DNA of 64,000 nucleotides from Sphagnum magellanicum. Lineage: Eukaryota > Streptophyta > Sphagnopsida > Sphagnales > Sphagnaceae. Positions 26,701 through 38,838 of this stretch are shown here, piece by piece. The stretch's first letter is position 1; every line of letters begins with the position of its first letter. The stretch covers positions 1,364,001 through 1,428,000 of the forward strand of contig CM038907.1 in NCBI GenBank assembly GCA_021904315.1. The letters run 5' to 3'. The notes under the pieces were generated by a model. The model was not told the DNA's origin. It saw only the letters and a program-made list of their open reading frames with translations, and ran no database searches. Position numbers and translations under genes: made by a program.

Positions 26701-28485
26701 CTTGCACCTCAAAGTTTCATCTCGGCCAAGCAAGGGTTTATATTGGGCTATTGGACAGGCTCTACAAGAAAACTTAGCAAAAACATGGAGACAAATTGGG
26801 AACACCATTGAGAACATGTGGGGCAGAAAAACTTCTAAATTGAAAAAATCTTCAAGTTCTAATCCCATGGACAAAAGATGATGATGGAGTAAAGGATGGG
26901 CAATGCTCCTAGTGTATCATCACTCATCATCATCATCGTACTAGTGTCACCAAAAGAGAGGGCTACAATAAAACCATATTTGCTTGGATAAAAATCAAAG
27001 GAGTTTTTGTCGTCTCTTGAAATTCACAGAGAGGTGTAACAGCAACTCAACACTGAGCCTAATTACTACATACAACACTAAAACCATAGACTATGGACCA
27101 TGAAGAATCAGTACTCTCCAGCTTATCTCTCTTGAGCCCAGCTGGTCTAAACACGGCAATTTATAAACCCAACCCCCAGCTCCAGAGAATGAACACCACC
27201 ATAATTCCCCACAGCTTGAAACCCAAGAGGTTGAACAAAAAGAAGGAATGAGCACCCAAACCACCCACTACATATGCATCTTCAGAATCCCAAATCTGTT
27301 TTGGTACACAATCATTTCCCTTCAGACCAGATCCCACAGTACCCCAACATTGTGAAATTCATCCCCATCACAGTCCCAATTGCCATGAATAGCTAGCTGC
27401 TCACGAAACCCCTGAAGTTTTCATCACCTTCTTCAATCAGTCCCTACACTAAGCATTATAGTCTGTCTATTTCTATAAGAGAACTGAGGCGCAATGGAGA
27501 TACAAAGTTCTCTACTTGACCAATTTTCACAACGCTAAGGCATTCTTCCCTCACAAGAAACACTAACAAACCTCTTATTGAAAAACCACACCAAACCACA
27601 CCAGCAAATTGATAAAACATCCATAATACATTTTGAAAAACTACTCAGTTTCTAATCTTGGAACTTAGCTTCTCATCTCAAGAAGCTCCCTTCTTATCTT
27701 GACAGTCCGCACTTCCTTCCCTTCACATACATCCAAGAAGTTATGCAAAGAACCAATTGATCAACGCTGAGCGCCATCCAAATTGTGAAGAATGCAATCC
27801 AAAACCCATCATCTGCAAACAACAAGCAACATCAAAAACAAGAAGGAAATAGAAGCGGGAGCATTGCAGCCTGCTCCACGCCTCATGATTACAAACCATC
27901 TTCCATCTTGGCACTTTCTGCCAGTCCAAATCTGCACAGTCATCCATCCATCAGGTTATCTCTTCATCCAGCCACCAGAAGAGTCTTGTTCACACAGCAA
28001 AAAAAAACCCGGACACAAGTTCTGGTCACACTAGAGCATTGCCCATCCTTTACTCCTACTGACTCCTGAGGCAATAGCTTCTTGTAAAGCACCCAGTAAC
28101 AAGGAAGGGTAGTGCTCCAGTTTGTTGCTAGACTCATTCCCCAACATGGCATTTCAGTTTCTTTCTCCGAACTCCTCAAGATACTCTGACACAATCTGTT
28201 TCCATACCTGAGAAAGTTCCCCCAGGTGAATTTAGCAACAATCCTGAAAGAAGAACTTGCTGGGTGTACGGTCTTTTCTTTTATCAATGGCCACTTAAAA
28301 ACCTTCGAAATACCCCATGGCTAGTAGATAACCCACATATACATAAAGTGAAAAGAAAAGCGCATTTAAAAAGTACACTCACAAAATTGACATTCAATAT
28401 GGTGCCAGCAATTGCAATAGGTTATGACAAGTAAGAATACACTACAAGGCTATCAATGATTCAAGAGGAAGGAAGAAGACAAAGA
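17718..28485. other. long gene-poor AT-rich stretch
   Basis: No gene is supported. The stretch is AT-rich with homopolymer runs and short frames that lack domains. The region 21365-21700 resembles 9640-9990 at low identity. A TA-rich hairpin-prone patch lies near 23690-23815. From about 26880 to 28480 the sequence is less AT-rich and may be the transcribed flank of the gene fragments that follow, but the short frames there (27741-28287) show no known domain. Confidence 0.4.
20025..20246 (-). other. short unidentified coding-like remnant
   Basis: A 73-codon minus-strand frame reads with a protein-like composition (KRRFNEAWFVKNIAIQ, then YGIPPLVCHHNMKVAMERIK). It lacks an upstream continuation and carries no domain I can name. 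It may be a piece of a mobile-element protein. The confidence is that it is a coding remnant, not that it is a gene. Confidence 0.25.
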
Positions 28486-28861
28486 CCAGTGTTGGGCTGG
28501 TATCAACTTTTGAACATACTAGACTGGTCCTTGTATTGGATACTTTCTGAAATTTTCACACAAGACTGCTCCTAGTATTGGGTACTTTCTGAAATTTTCA
28601 TACCAACCTGGTCCTGGTATATGGTCTTTTTCAGAACTTTCAAAACAGCCTGGTCCTAATATTGGGTCCAAAACTGATTTTGGGCTGGTATGAGGCAGGT
28701 ATAATATCTCTGGTATTGAAACTGGTATAAAACTGGTCCAAGGCTGGTCTTAACTGAGGTCCCTACAAGGCTGGTATTGCCCCAGTTCTACTAGCCTGGT
28801 AGGGTCCTTGATACCAGTGTTGATACAAGGCACAAGCTTATACATACCAGACCAACACTGG
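28486..28861. mobile_element. 376-bp TIR element (MITE-like) with internal subrepeats
   Basis: The terminal inverted repeats are 28486-28503 (CCAGTGTTGGGCTGGTAT) and 28844-28861 (reverse complement matches 17 of 18). Inside, a 42-52 bp subrepeat built on CTGGTCCTAGTATTGGGT and CTTTCTGAAATTTTCA occurs three to four times (about 28520-28670), followed by several CTGGTAT/CTGGTCC pieces. Termini starting CAGTG would fit a hAT-type non-autonomous element, but the flanking 8-bp sequences match only weakly, so the superfamily is uncertain. It sits immediately 3' of the gene fragments at 28862-30400. Confidence 0.65.
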
Positions 28862-30364
28862 TAGACACACAGGAAACTTAGCATTTTCCTTAAAAAGACC
28901 CAAGGTCTTAAAGAGTACCTTGCGAGCATAACCAACATATGCAACTCCAGCAATTACTGCATCCCTACCTGGTTTATTAGGAGATTGAATTAACCCCTCC
29001 TTTTTCAATGCATCTACTGTGTGAACGCTTGTTCCACCTGCTAATTGAAGAAATCCTGCACAGAAAATTTCAAGCATTCCCATGTTTTTGGTAGAACTTT
29101 TGTCAATAGGCCACAGAACTTAAGTAAGGAACTCTGAAGAAATTATACCCAGCAGAAATGATCTACAAAGTATGATGATGTTATAGTAGTACAGGTATGG
29201 TTGTTGGGTTCAATGTGCAGGATTTATTTTTTAATTCAGTTATTTGTTCACATCTAGCATAACTGGTGGGCAGTCAGGAGATGTCAGCAAAGGAGAAGCA
29301 AGAGCAACTGATGCCCGGGTGACACCAGCTCCGACATCACCACTCATGGGTCATCCATCCAGCTTCACAAAACCAACTACTCAGTCTTAAACATCTTGAA
29401 GCATGTAAGACAAAATTGCAAAATATGTCACCACTGCAGAATCTACGTCACAATCCATGCAATCCACTGCACCAGGAAATTTGGATCCTGCTAAGCTTCA
29501 TCTGACCATTTCCTTTGATGAACATTGGCTCATCAAATCACAGGAAAAACAATAACACAGAATATGATGGCACCTCCAAGCACAAAGACCAACTACAAAA
29601 CGTCAAAAAACAGACGGATTTGCTAAACCTCGATGCAGATTGAGTTTTGACTTCAGGTTAAGAGAAAAGTTCATAAGATGAAAAAACACTTTGAAGCCTG
29701 GTTGTGTGACTGTTACCCCCTGCAAATGTGTACACAAGAGACAAATTTCAAATATTCGCTAAATCCTGCATCTCCCACACATCATTTCCCTTCAGTTCAA
29801 AATCGCTTTCTTTGCGAAATTCAAATCACTGAAAAATAAACCCTGCAACAAATCCATCTCAAAACCGAAGTTATTGTGAACAAATCATTTGAGAATGTCA
29901 GGATAGGTCTCAAGAGACCTTGTTTTGGGCATCTACTCTCAAGATAATAAAGGATTCAAATTGATATCCAATGGCCTACTGAATGAATACAGGGTTCTGA
30001 TCCCATTCGTGTTTCCTGACATGAAAACCTTCTGGATACAGAAACTTCAATCAACAAGTTTCACACAGCATTTGTCAAGAAAATGAATTGAGCTTTTCGC
30101 CAAGAGCCATGAAAACGAAAAGACAAACGAACAAATAAAACAAAAAATAAGCACCTGATGTTATTACTTCTCTGCAAGTGCAGTTTCTTCACCGCCAAAA
30201 CTAGCCCTGATTTTTCCATAGCTATTCTCATATTTGCAAGAAGGCAAATCGACAAACAAAACATCACCATTGCAAGCAAGAGTGGAAACAACCGCGATGC
30301 CACTCAGGATACAAACAGCTCCAACCACAATTTCTGCAACGATGGGAAATTTGTGAAGATGCAA
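28862..30364 (-). pseudogene. exon-like fragments of an unidentified protein-coding gene
   Basis: Several protein-like minus-strand segments lie in order, some beside splice-like signals. The segment 30340-30165 reads EIVVGAVCILSGIAVVSTLA then CNGDVLFVDLPSCKYEN. About 29510-29420 reads GSKFPGAVDCMDCDVDSAVV after a TTAGCAG acceptor. About 29345-29265 reads GDVGAGVTRASVALASPLL then TSPDCPPVMLDVN. From 29070 to about 28900, after CTGTGCAG, it reads FLQLAGGTSVHTVDALKKEG then GRDAVIAGVAYVGYARK. The region is less AT-rich than its flanks, as genes here are. The GG-V/DV-VD style is faintly like TIM-barrel DUF561/Ycf23-type proteins, but I cannot confirm that. I could not build one continuous frame, and a TIR element abuts the 3' end, so this may be a broken gene or one whose exons I mis-assigned. 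Confidence 0.35.
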
Positions 30365-30695
30365 AAGAGACCTTCATTTCAAAGTTGGTAGTAGCAGAAA
30401 CAGCTGCACCATTGAAGGGCGTCATCTATGGACAAGTCTACCACCCCCTAAGCAGCTTCATTCCTGATCTGGTGAGATTCAAAATAAAACCTGCTAAAAA
30501 GTACATTAGCATTCAGAATGGGTGGAGGGGGTGGGGTGGAGCTCAAAAAACCATCAATTTTTGTGGGAAACTGAGTTTCATCCTATCTTTCCTTTTTTTT
30601 GGGAACGTCTTCACTGCTGCTACATATACTTACACGTACAACTACTATAATTATTCTCGAATCTTGTCCATGAAATGTACAACCTTGGGCATTAA

Positions 30696-30842
30696 ACCCT
30701 GTTTGCAGTAGTAGTCTGAGAACCTGACCCGGGTAATGGGGTTTTACCTCACCTGGGTTTCAATGTATATATATATAAAGTCAATCCTCATCATCCGGTT
30801 CTCACACTAGTGAGAACCAATGACCAGGTTTTCAAACAGGGT
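30696..30842. repeat. 147-bp inverted-repeat element with central palindrome
   Basis: The outer arms ACCCTGTTTG (30696-30705) and CAAACAGGGT (30833-30842) are inverted. Inside lies a near-palindrome, GGTTCTCAC (30797-30805) with GTGAGAACC (30810-30818), and a short TA run at about 30768-30777. It could be a small MITE; no target duplication was seen. Confidence 0.45.
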
Positions 30843-33800
30843 AGCACTCGAAGTGATACCTTGAGAGGTTGGATAAGCAAACTCAAATGATGCTCAGGTA
30901 ATATCCAAGGATATTTTTGATACCCGTTCAACGGTGGTACAAACAACCATTTTGAACAAATTGCCTCAAACCACTTTCAAGTTTGGATCCCCAATCCTAC
31001 ATGCATGTGAAGTCTCTTCCCTTTGGTTAGAGCCAATGAAATCTAGCTTTACCAAAAGAAACTTCATCCAAAAATAAATAGAATTTGTTAAATTGTTGAC
31101 AAGACCAAAAACAGATGATTACCAGCTGTGACATGGTCTTGCACTGGATATACACCACTTTCTTGGGGCTTGCAGGTTGACCTAGAAAGGCAACCACTTA
31201 TAATTGTGAGACGAAAACAATTGCCCTAATATGATAGGTGCAAGCTTCAAAGGGTGGAAGCACCTTTCCTTCTTCCTTATAGCTACACACACCGATTGCG
31301 TATGAGGCTGAAAATAAGTTATCGTAGTACCTTTACCATTTCGGCAACAAACTATCAAAGTTCAGATGTCAAATTTTGACACTTGGTTTTTTAATTCTGA
31401 AATTATGGGCAGGTAATACTTATACAAAATAATAAACAAGATCTTGTCAATGTTATGGAATAATGTAGTATGTCTAAACTACCTTAGTTTTAAATCCTTA
31501 TCATGGAAAGGTTCGCAGTTCAAAACTTGATAGTTGAACTTTTGATTTTATTAAAATTTCGGCACAAATAATAAATAACTTTTCAAAAGTTTGAAAAAAT
31601 GAAAAATCATTTAATTTATGCCGAAATGGTAAAGGTACTATGATATTAGAGATTGCCCAATTTTTTTACTTATGCATGTGTCCCATCATCTTCACTTCAT
31701 AATTGGCTCTAGTGTGCACCACATGCTATCTAGTGTCATGTTCACTCTAGATAGGGAACATAAGGCATGACAATGCACCTTGGATTTTTGTTAGCATTTA
31801 TGTCATAACACTCTTTTGGAATATGGTTGTTCAAATGCACCTTTGGGTGAATGCACAATATAGTGGCTCAAAAGTGATAAAAAATGCACTCCCTATAAGT
31901 TTATGTAAGATTTTTTTAAATGATTCAAGTGAACATGGTTGTTATTTTTTTAAATATTAGTATTTTAATATTTGAATAATATGTGTTCAATCACCGACAA
32001 ACATTCCCAAATCTATGTGAAAACTAGTATTTAATGTAGCTGATGTCATTTTTTGATTTGGAAATCCTAGAAAAAAAACCCATAAAATTCAAAGGAATAA
32101 TGCCTCATCTAGAACTTTCAAAAAATATGTTTTTGGGACAAATTTTTTGAAGAACAAACAAAAAACTATTAAACAATTAATTTTTTCAAAGAAAAGATTC
32201 TTCATATGAATTTATCATCTTTATTACATTATATATTGAGTTTCAATAACAAATTTGGAATGTGAATAATTTTTTTTTTTTTCATTTTGTGATGTTTCAA
32301 TTAAATGACCAGTCCATATTTTTTGACCTCAAAAGTCCGTTATTACTAACAAACGAATTTTTTATCAATAAGTAACCACACATTGCTTTTCATAATGAAT
32401 TTATTAATAATAATTTGTTAGATTCAAGTCCCAATTTGTAGATCTAAAGATATATCAATCACCACGAACATTTGAATAAATGATACTTGGGGGCAAAACA
32501 TCGTTTTGTCACAAAAATGAACCACTATAGCTTGCATTCACCCCTTTCACATCCATGATAAAACATTGGTAAATTTTATATTCTCCAAACATTAAAAAAA
32601 GGTGTAGAATGATTTCATTTCCCAAAAACTAATATGAATGTGCCCTTATTGGAATTCATACAAGCTTAAAACATACATAATGAATTTTTTCCTTGCAAAC
32701 ATCTATATTGGATATACAACATTCACCTTTAATGTGACAACAACAATTATATCCATTAAGGCACTTTGATAATTACCAAATTGGAAACAATATTGAACAC
32801 AAATCACATTCCCAGGGTTGATGTTGAATGTCATTTGCTTAATTTACATTGTTGTCACTCTACTCCATAATGTGTCATAGTCCATGTAAGTTCAACTTTG
32901 CTAGCAAACTTTTGGATAATAGGTCATATACATTAAATTGTGCTTGGTTTTGGGGTTTGTGGTGTGGAGTGTGTGAGTCATGGCATGTCCCATTACCCAT
33001 GCTTATGAATCAATGTTCTTGATTTGTGGAACATCAAGTAAAATTTCATATAATGTGTCATGGCATGAAAAGTTGAAATTCCTTCTATCAAACCATTTGC
33101 TCTAAATCTATTGATAGTCCAACCCCATCATCTACAACTTGAATATATGATCTTGTTATATTTACACCTTCTATTCCAAAAATATTTTCATGTTGGTTTA
33201 ATGAATTTTTAATACATTGATATTGATTTTCTGTCCTTTTATTTTAACACCAATTGCATGTTGTGGTTAATTGATGTTCATTGGTATGTATCAATCTTGA
33301 TGCACTCACTTTTTTCCCTTTTGAATCCTAGTACATTCTTTGATCTATTTGTTTATGTACATTTCTTGTAACAATTCTAGACATTCTAAACCTTACTATA
33401 AAATTATGAAAATTGATATTAGTATGCCTCAATATTCCAAACTTCCTAGTAATCAAAATTAGATTATTTTATAGGTTAGATCAAATCCATATCAATATCC
33501 TACTCGCAATTTCAAATCGATAATGTAGAAAAGAAACTTCCAAATATGTACTTTAAAAAATCCACAAAAACAAACTTAACAAAAAAAAATCAAATCCATG
33601 TTACAACCAAAGGTTAAACAAAATCATTTCCCAAAATGGTTGCCAAATGGAACAAGGAGTATTTCTTATGTTCTTTTTTCTACAAAGCTTATTTATGCAC
33701 AAAATTTGAAATTCTCCAACCTATTATGTGAACATCATCTTTGATCTATACATTTCTTAAAGAGTAGCAAAATAAATTCAATAAATTTTTTTTTGAAATT

Positions 33801-36199
33801 TACAAAATACAAATATATGTAAGTAAAAAAAATTCAAATGATTTATTCTTCTAATTTCAAAGACTTCATAACACAATAACTTGTTAATATCTTAAAACTC
33901 AAAACTCAAGTTATGTTAAATTATGTCCAAAATTCTATAACAAATCTTATTTAAACTTGTTATGCAAAGGTTTGAAAACATGACTAGTAAAATTTAATTG
34001 GTAGAAATTAGAATTATGATTAGTATAAGTTATTAGTATAAGTCTTGATATGAACTTTGTTCAAAATAACTACCATATGATAAATTATAAATTTGAATAT
34101 GTTTATACATCTTATTTACAAATATTACCACATATTAAAACCACCCATTAACACAATTATGTTTATATATATATATATATATATATTACTTGAAGATATA
34201 ATCATTTTTATAACTTAATTTAGTACATATTTATTTCAATAAATTTTCTATTGAAAAAATATATTTGAGCACAATTTTAACTAATTAATTTCAAAAGTAC
34301 TTAGTTTTAATACTTTTATTATTTTATGTAGAAAAAACCTAGGAAAAAATGTGTGGAGACCTTGTGCAAAATCATATGGGTGTCATTGCATGGTAAGAAT
34401 GTTTAACAATCAATCAACCCATCAAAGCCTTGAATAGGCAAAAAAAAATGTTTTAGTAAAATGTAAAACATGTAAGTTGTCAAATAAGTTTTACTAAAAC
34501 AACTTTCTAAGTACAAGCATTCAAAAATACAAATAATAAAGAATTATATATATATTTAGTTTTTCAAGATTTTTTAAATGATATTTAATTTAATTTTCAT
34601 TAATATTGAATTTAAAATAAAAAATGAAAATAACTCAATTTGATCATACATAACTTACAAGTAGAAACTTTTGAAAACCTTTTTTCAAATTAATGACCTA
34701 GAATTTGATAGATGTAACAATACATGTGAATTATGGATGAACAAAAAAATGATGGCCATTATTCAATGTTAATACCTTTTACAAATTTTCATTGTGGGAA
34801 AATTGTCTAATCATCCAATTTAGTATAAGTATATGACTTGACCATCTCTATTCTGAAAGTCTTGTTATTGAATGCAATTATGATCTGTGTAAAATGATTT
34901 AGTTGAAGATATCATTATTTGAATGCCCTTGATCATAAATTATTTGGCTTCGTGCATAACATAGAACTTTTTTTTCAATAAATTTAAACTCATTTAAAAA
35001 TTACATAATGGAAGTGTTTATGATGTCAAGAAGGCCATGATGACAAATTACAACATGGCTTTCATAAATTTTTAAGTCGAATATAATTTTATTTTTATTT
35101 TTAAAAAAGTTGTTTCATTTAAAAAAAATTTATAGACTTCACATGTTTTTTAATGTGTTTTTTATCACAATTTTCATAGGACTTGTTGATCCAAAAAATA
35201 AAACAAAACCTACTTGCACATTAGATCATGACCTTGATACAAAGCACATTAGCATCACCCCATATTTATTTGCAAACGCCAGGATTCACACTTTGTGTTT
35301 AGAATAGGGTCAAGATCTTCCTTCATAATCTATGCTTTTCAAATTGTCAAAAAATGTTGACATAATGGACAACAACAATCAAATCTCATTGGATTCTTCC
35401 AAAGAAAGCATAGTGAAATGGATGGATGGTAACATTGCCATTGTTTCACACCTAAGTTTTTGTGTAGTACGAAAATAGATTTCATTAGACATTGTGCACA
35501 TTATCATAATCTTCCTTCATTTGAAGAAAAATGCATTTAACATAAATGAATCTACGATTGTTGTAAGGGAAATGCACATATCGAGTAGTAGGTCGGTTTT
35601 CTAACAAAAATTGCTTAATTTGAAAATCCTTGTGAGAATTGTTAGGAGGTAAAAAAAAACCCCAATTCTAGTGTCATTCAATTTTAATGTAAGTTTTAAA
35701 ATTCAAGATCACTTTCATCAATTTCACTCACTAACTAACTATTGCACACATTGTCATTCATTTCCTTTGTCTCGAACTTGTTCCTCACAATAGATTTATA
35801 TTGAACGTTTCTTCCCATGTTTCCAAAGCCCCCTCAAATTGCAATATTGGTAGTTGTGAATGAGTTGCTTCATAGAGTTGTCAATTATTGGTTTCATATT
35901 TTTGCACGCTATTCATTTAGGGTTCCATGTTACTTTGCATAACCATTTACACTCAATTTATGAAAATAAATAATTTACTTTTAGGATATCAATATGGGCT
36001 CCAAATTTTTATATGTCAAATACCAAATATACAATCAATAATACTTGCATTTAATATACAATTCAAAATTTTCTCAATAATATAAAAATTTTATTTCATA
36101 TTTTCCCACATCATTGAACATTTGGAAATCCTAAGGCCAATGAATGTATTAAAAAATAATTTGGATCCACTTTCCCATTAAGCATTAAAACAAGTTTTG
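30843..36199. other. AT-rich intergenic stretch, no gene recognised
   Basis: No coding region is supported. The block 31000-31047 resembles 12604-12650. A (TA)n microsatellite lies at about 34163-34187. Short frames (for example 35110-35307) show no domain. Confidence 0.45.
34163..34187. repeat. (TA)n microsatellite
   Basis: About twelve TA units lie in AT-rich intergenic DNA. Confidence 0.85.
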
Positions 36200-36667
36200 A
36201 ATAATGTAATACCCTAGAAGTCCTTGCCCTTGGGTTTTACCCTGCACATAAAACCCACTTCCAGCCACCGGATATCCCCGGTGGCCGATGACCGGGTGAC
36301 CGCGAGGAGCGAGAGTGTTTGATCTAGGCAAAGCCACGCCCATCCAGGACCGTCAATTCTGATATCCAACGGCCTCGATTGCGGTAGAGCGCTCCTTCGC
36401 TCCCGGTGTTGCAGCAGGTGGGACGACTCCGTTGCTGCACACGAAGAAAACGGAGCAGCAGCGACAGTGTGGCTGGATTCCTTCGGCAACTGTTTGCCGA
36501 TTCCCTTCGGCGACGGAGTGTCTGCACACTGTGGTTCGCGGCGCTGGTGGGGATTGCGGGTGTGCGCGCGGGATTGTGGTTTTGCACAGATTTCAGTTGA
36601 GGAAAGAGGAAGAGTAGGTGGCGAAGGGGGGGTGGGGAAAGAAGGGGAGAGAAGAAGTGGCAGCAGC
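36200..36667 (+). promoter_or_regulatory. GC- and CpG-rich promoter/5' leader of eIF5A
   Basis: Base composition changes abruptly from the AT-rich flank to a CpG-rich stretch that ends at the eIF5A start codon. A purine-rich GGAAAGAGGAAGAG-like leader directly precedes the ATG. I did not find a convincing TATA box. Long open frames on both strands here are by-products of the high GC content. The role is inferred from position and composition. Confidence 0.45.
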
Positions 36668-37954
36668 ATGTCGGATGATGATCATCACTTCGAGTCGAAA
36701 GCGGATGCAGGGGCTTCCAAGACCTTTCCACAGCAGGCCGGTACAATCCGCAAGAACGCCTACTTAGTCATTAAGACAAGGCCGTGCAAGGTAAGGCCAT
36801 CCTGTGTATCGATTCTTTGCTTAGAAAAGATGACATCCTCTTCGTGCTTCTCCCTAGGACTCATGCTGCGGGATGTCCTTCATTTCCTCGCTTCCTCTTC
36901 ATTTGGCAGACTGTCTTGTTTGGCAGGTTGTGGAGGTGTCTACCTCCAAGACCGGAAAGCATGGCCATGCGAAGTGTCATTTTGTGGCGATTGACATCTT
37001 TACTGGCAAGAAACTTGAGGATATTGTTCCCTCGTCCCACAATTGTGATGTGAGTACTTCAAAACCCCACATCCACGCATGTGCATTTGGTGTTTTGTCA
37101 CCTTCAGCTGTTTGAATAATTGAATATCTGAATAACAGCAGATTGACTTCATTTCTGCAATCTACTTGCACTTCTGAATGTCTTGAGGATTTGGGATCAA
37201 TCTGTCCTGGCTGCTGCATTGCAGGTGCCAGAGGTAGTTCGCACTGATTATCAGCTTATTGATATCTCTGAAGATGGATTTGTAAGTTTCTTTCTTTTTC
37301 TCTGCAATGGTGTGTATGTCTGGTGACAGATTTGTAGGGTTTTAGGGTTTTAGGGTCTCTGCTAGACAATGGATCTGTGCTGTTGTTCTCACATGTATGT
37401 CAATGTTCATGTCCTTGTGCCATCTGTCAAAGCATGCTTGGGTGGTGGCCATGTTTTAAAGTTTCTCTGTTCAAATGGGTTTCAAAGCATCTAGTGTTGA
37501 TGTATGCTTCTTGCTTTGTGAGTAAATTCAGGTGAGTCTATTGACTGAGAATGGAGACACCAAAGATGATTTGCGCCTGCCTACAGATGAGCAGCTTCTT
37601 ACTCAGGTTGAACTTTTACTAACACAAAATTTCTGTGCTTCTATGTATGTCCTTCAACCCATGGCATGTTGCCTTGTTGAAACTATTTGTCTCATGATAG
37701 AGATTTCCTAGGTAGACAATTTATCTGCCCTCTTGGTGCATTCTTTAACGTAGGAGAAAAGCTTTGAATATGTGGGTCATTATTCAGCAAGCTTAAATGT
37801 TTTTCTACATGCACATGTGACTAAGCTGCCAAAAATTTTGTGCTTGCAGATAATGGATGGGTTCAAGGATGGTAAAGACTTGGTGGTTACTGTCATGTCT
37901 GCCATGGGAGAGGAGCAGATCTGTGCTCTGAAAGATGTTGGTCCCAAGAACTAG
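36668..37954 (+). CDS. eIF5A: eukaryotic translation initiation factor 5A
   Basis: Cytosolic translation factor that helps ribosomes through poor peptide-bond substrates and promotes termination; active after hypusination of one lysine. Five exons, all phase 0: 36668-36790, 36927-37049, 37225-37281, 37532-37606 and 37850-37954, with GT-AG introns. The product is 160 residues, the normal plant length. It starts [20 protein letters not shown]. The hypusine loop [12 protein letters not shown] is intact, with the modified lysine at residue 52 (36957-36959). The C-terminal OB-fold region ends [15 protein letters not shown]. No disruptive change is seen. The ATG follows a purine-rich leader, and the conserved N-terminus fixes the start. 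Intron 3 contains a telo-box-like run. The gene stands alone in a CpG-rich island, as expected for a constitutive gene. Confidence 0.97.
37341..37356. promoter_or_regulatory. telo-box-like TTTAGGG repeats in eIF5A intron 3
   Basis: Two adjacent TTTAGGG units lie just after the third exon. Telo-box motifs (AAACCCTAA and reverse) are known in plant promoters and first introns of translation-apparatus genes. A regulatory role here is inferred. Confidence 0.4.
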
Positions 37955-38447
37955 AGTCTTGGGTGTGTAGCAGCCATGTCTAGAATGTGACCATTATTAG
38001 GTGGTTGGTCATGAATGCACCCTCTGTTGAATATCTAGTACATGGCCACAAAGCTGATTGATGACAGAGCTCATCAAAATATGGGCCATCCATGAACAGC
38101 TGTGGCAGCAAGGTCCATGGTGTTTGATGGCTCCTTTGGAACATCTTCAGGAGATCTGGATTCAGTGGTGGTTGGTGATGAGAAAATGGTTGTTAGCAAG
38201 AGTAGATGATTTCTTGCTTGCAGGATAGGGTAGTAGACTTGTCATAGTGTTGACTTCAGTCTAACTAAACTGTGGAGGAATAAAACACTTAACACCGACT
38301 TAACATTAGGTGTGAATGCACCTTTAGACCCACAAGTTATATCACATTGCCGGAGATTTTTGCAATGGGCAAAGTTACATGAATCAGAATTGAGAGAAAC
38401 TGCATCAGATGGAGGGTTTAGGGTTTAAGGTTTTAGGGTTCACTCAC
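37955..38447 (+). other. eIF5A 3' flank with repeat fragment and telomere-like run
   Basis: The eIF5A 3' UTR must lie in the first few hundred bases, but no clear polyadenylation signal can be fixed. The segment 38291-38322 matches 49488-49519 at 28 of 32 positions. The segment 38415-38440 contains three TTTAGGG-like units, directly next to the donor of the REC-type exon on the other strand. Confidence 0.45.
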
Positions 38448-38823
38448 ATTGAATTGGTGGTGTCAAGTGTGAGAAGGACAAAAGCTCGTAAAATTGGCCC
38501 AGTTTGGAGGGAGGGCACATCCCTGTCATGTCTCCCTTCTCTGTAGCTTCTTTTGCAGCTGCCATTGCAGCTGCAGCTTCTGGTTTTCCTTTGAAAACTC
38601 CCCTCTCAGTAGTAGTAGCTTTTGTCACTACCCCAGATTTTGCAACCTCTGGCGTGATGGTGGTGGTCTTCTTTGTCTCCCCGCCTTCAGAGCTTCTTCT
38701 TCTTCTTCTTCTTCTTATCACTGCTCCTGCTGCATCATCACTATCCCTAATCATAATTTCTTCCTCCTGAACTCCTGCTGCTGCTGATGATGACTGTGGC
38801 CTGTCCTCACCACTGCTAATTGC
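38448..38823 (-). pseudogene. orphan exon of a REC/TSS/CLU-family (clustered-mitochondria-like) gene
   Basis: The minus-strand frame ends in MCPPSKLGQFYELLSFSHL followed by TPPIQ, which closely matches the conserved segment of plant REDUCED CHLOROPLAST COVERAGE/TSS proteins (relatives of CLU/FMT). Before it lies a low-complexity Ser/Arg/Ala-rich linker, also typical of this family at this point. A donor CAAT|GTGAGT (exon end 38448) splits a codon after T, as expected for the Tyr that follows PPIQ in the family. An acceptor GCCAG fits at 38823. The exon is 376 nt and in frame throughout. No neighbouring REC exon is present: downstream lies the eIF5A 3' end and upstream a palindromic element. 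It is therefore best seen as a displaced or captured fragment. Whether it is transcribed is unknown. Confidence 0.75.
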
Positions 38824-38838
38824 CTGGCTTGATGGACT

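Noticed and set aside
30385-30711. Plus-strand 108-codon frame
   Set aside because: It runs into the TIR-like element at 30696, has no domain and no splice partner.
36214-36746. Long minus-strand frames of 140-151 codons upstream of eIF5A
   Set aside because: They arise in the CpG-rich leader, read as Pro/Ser-rich noise, and lie antisense to the promoter and first exon of a clear gene.
38440-38787. Plus-strand frames of 88-97 codons over the REC exon
   Set aside because: They are the antisense of the well-matched minus-strand REC exon; the poly-Leu/Ser is from the CTT repeat.
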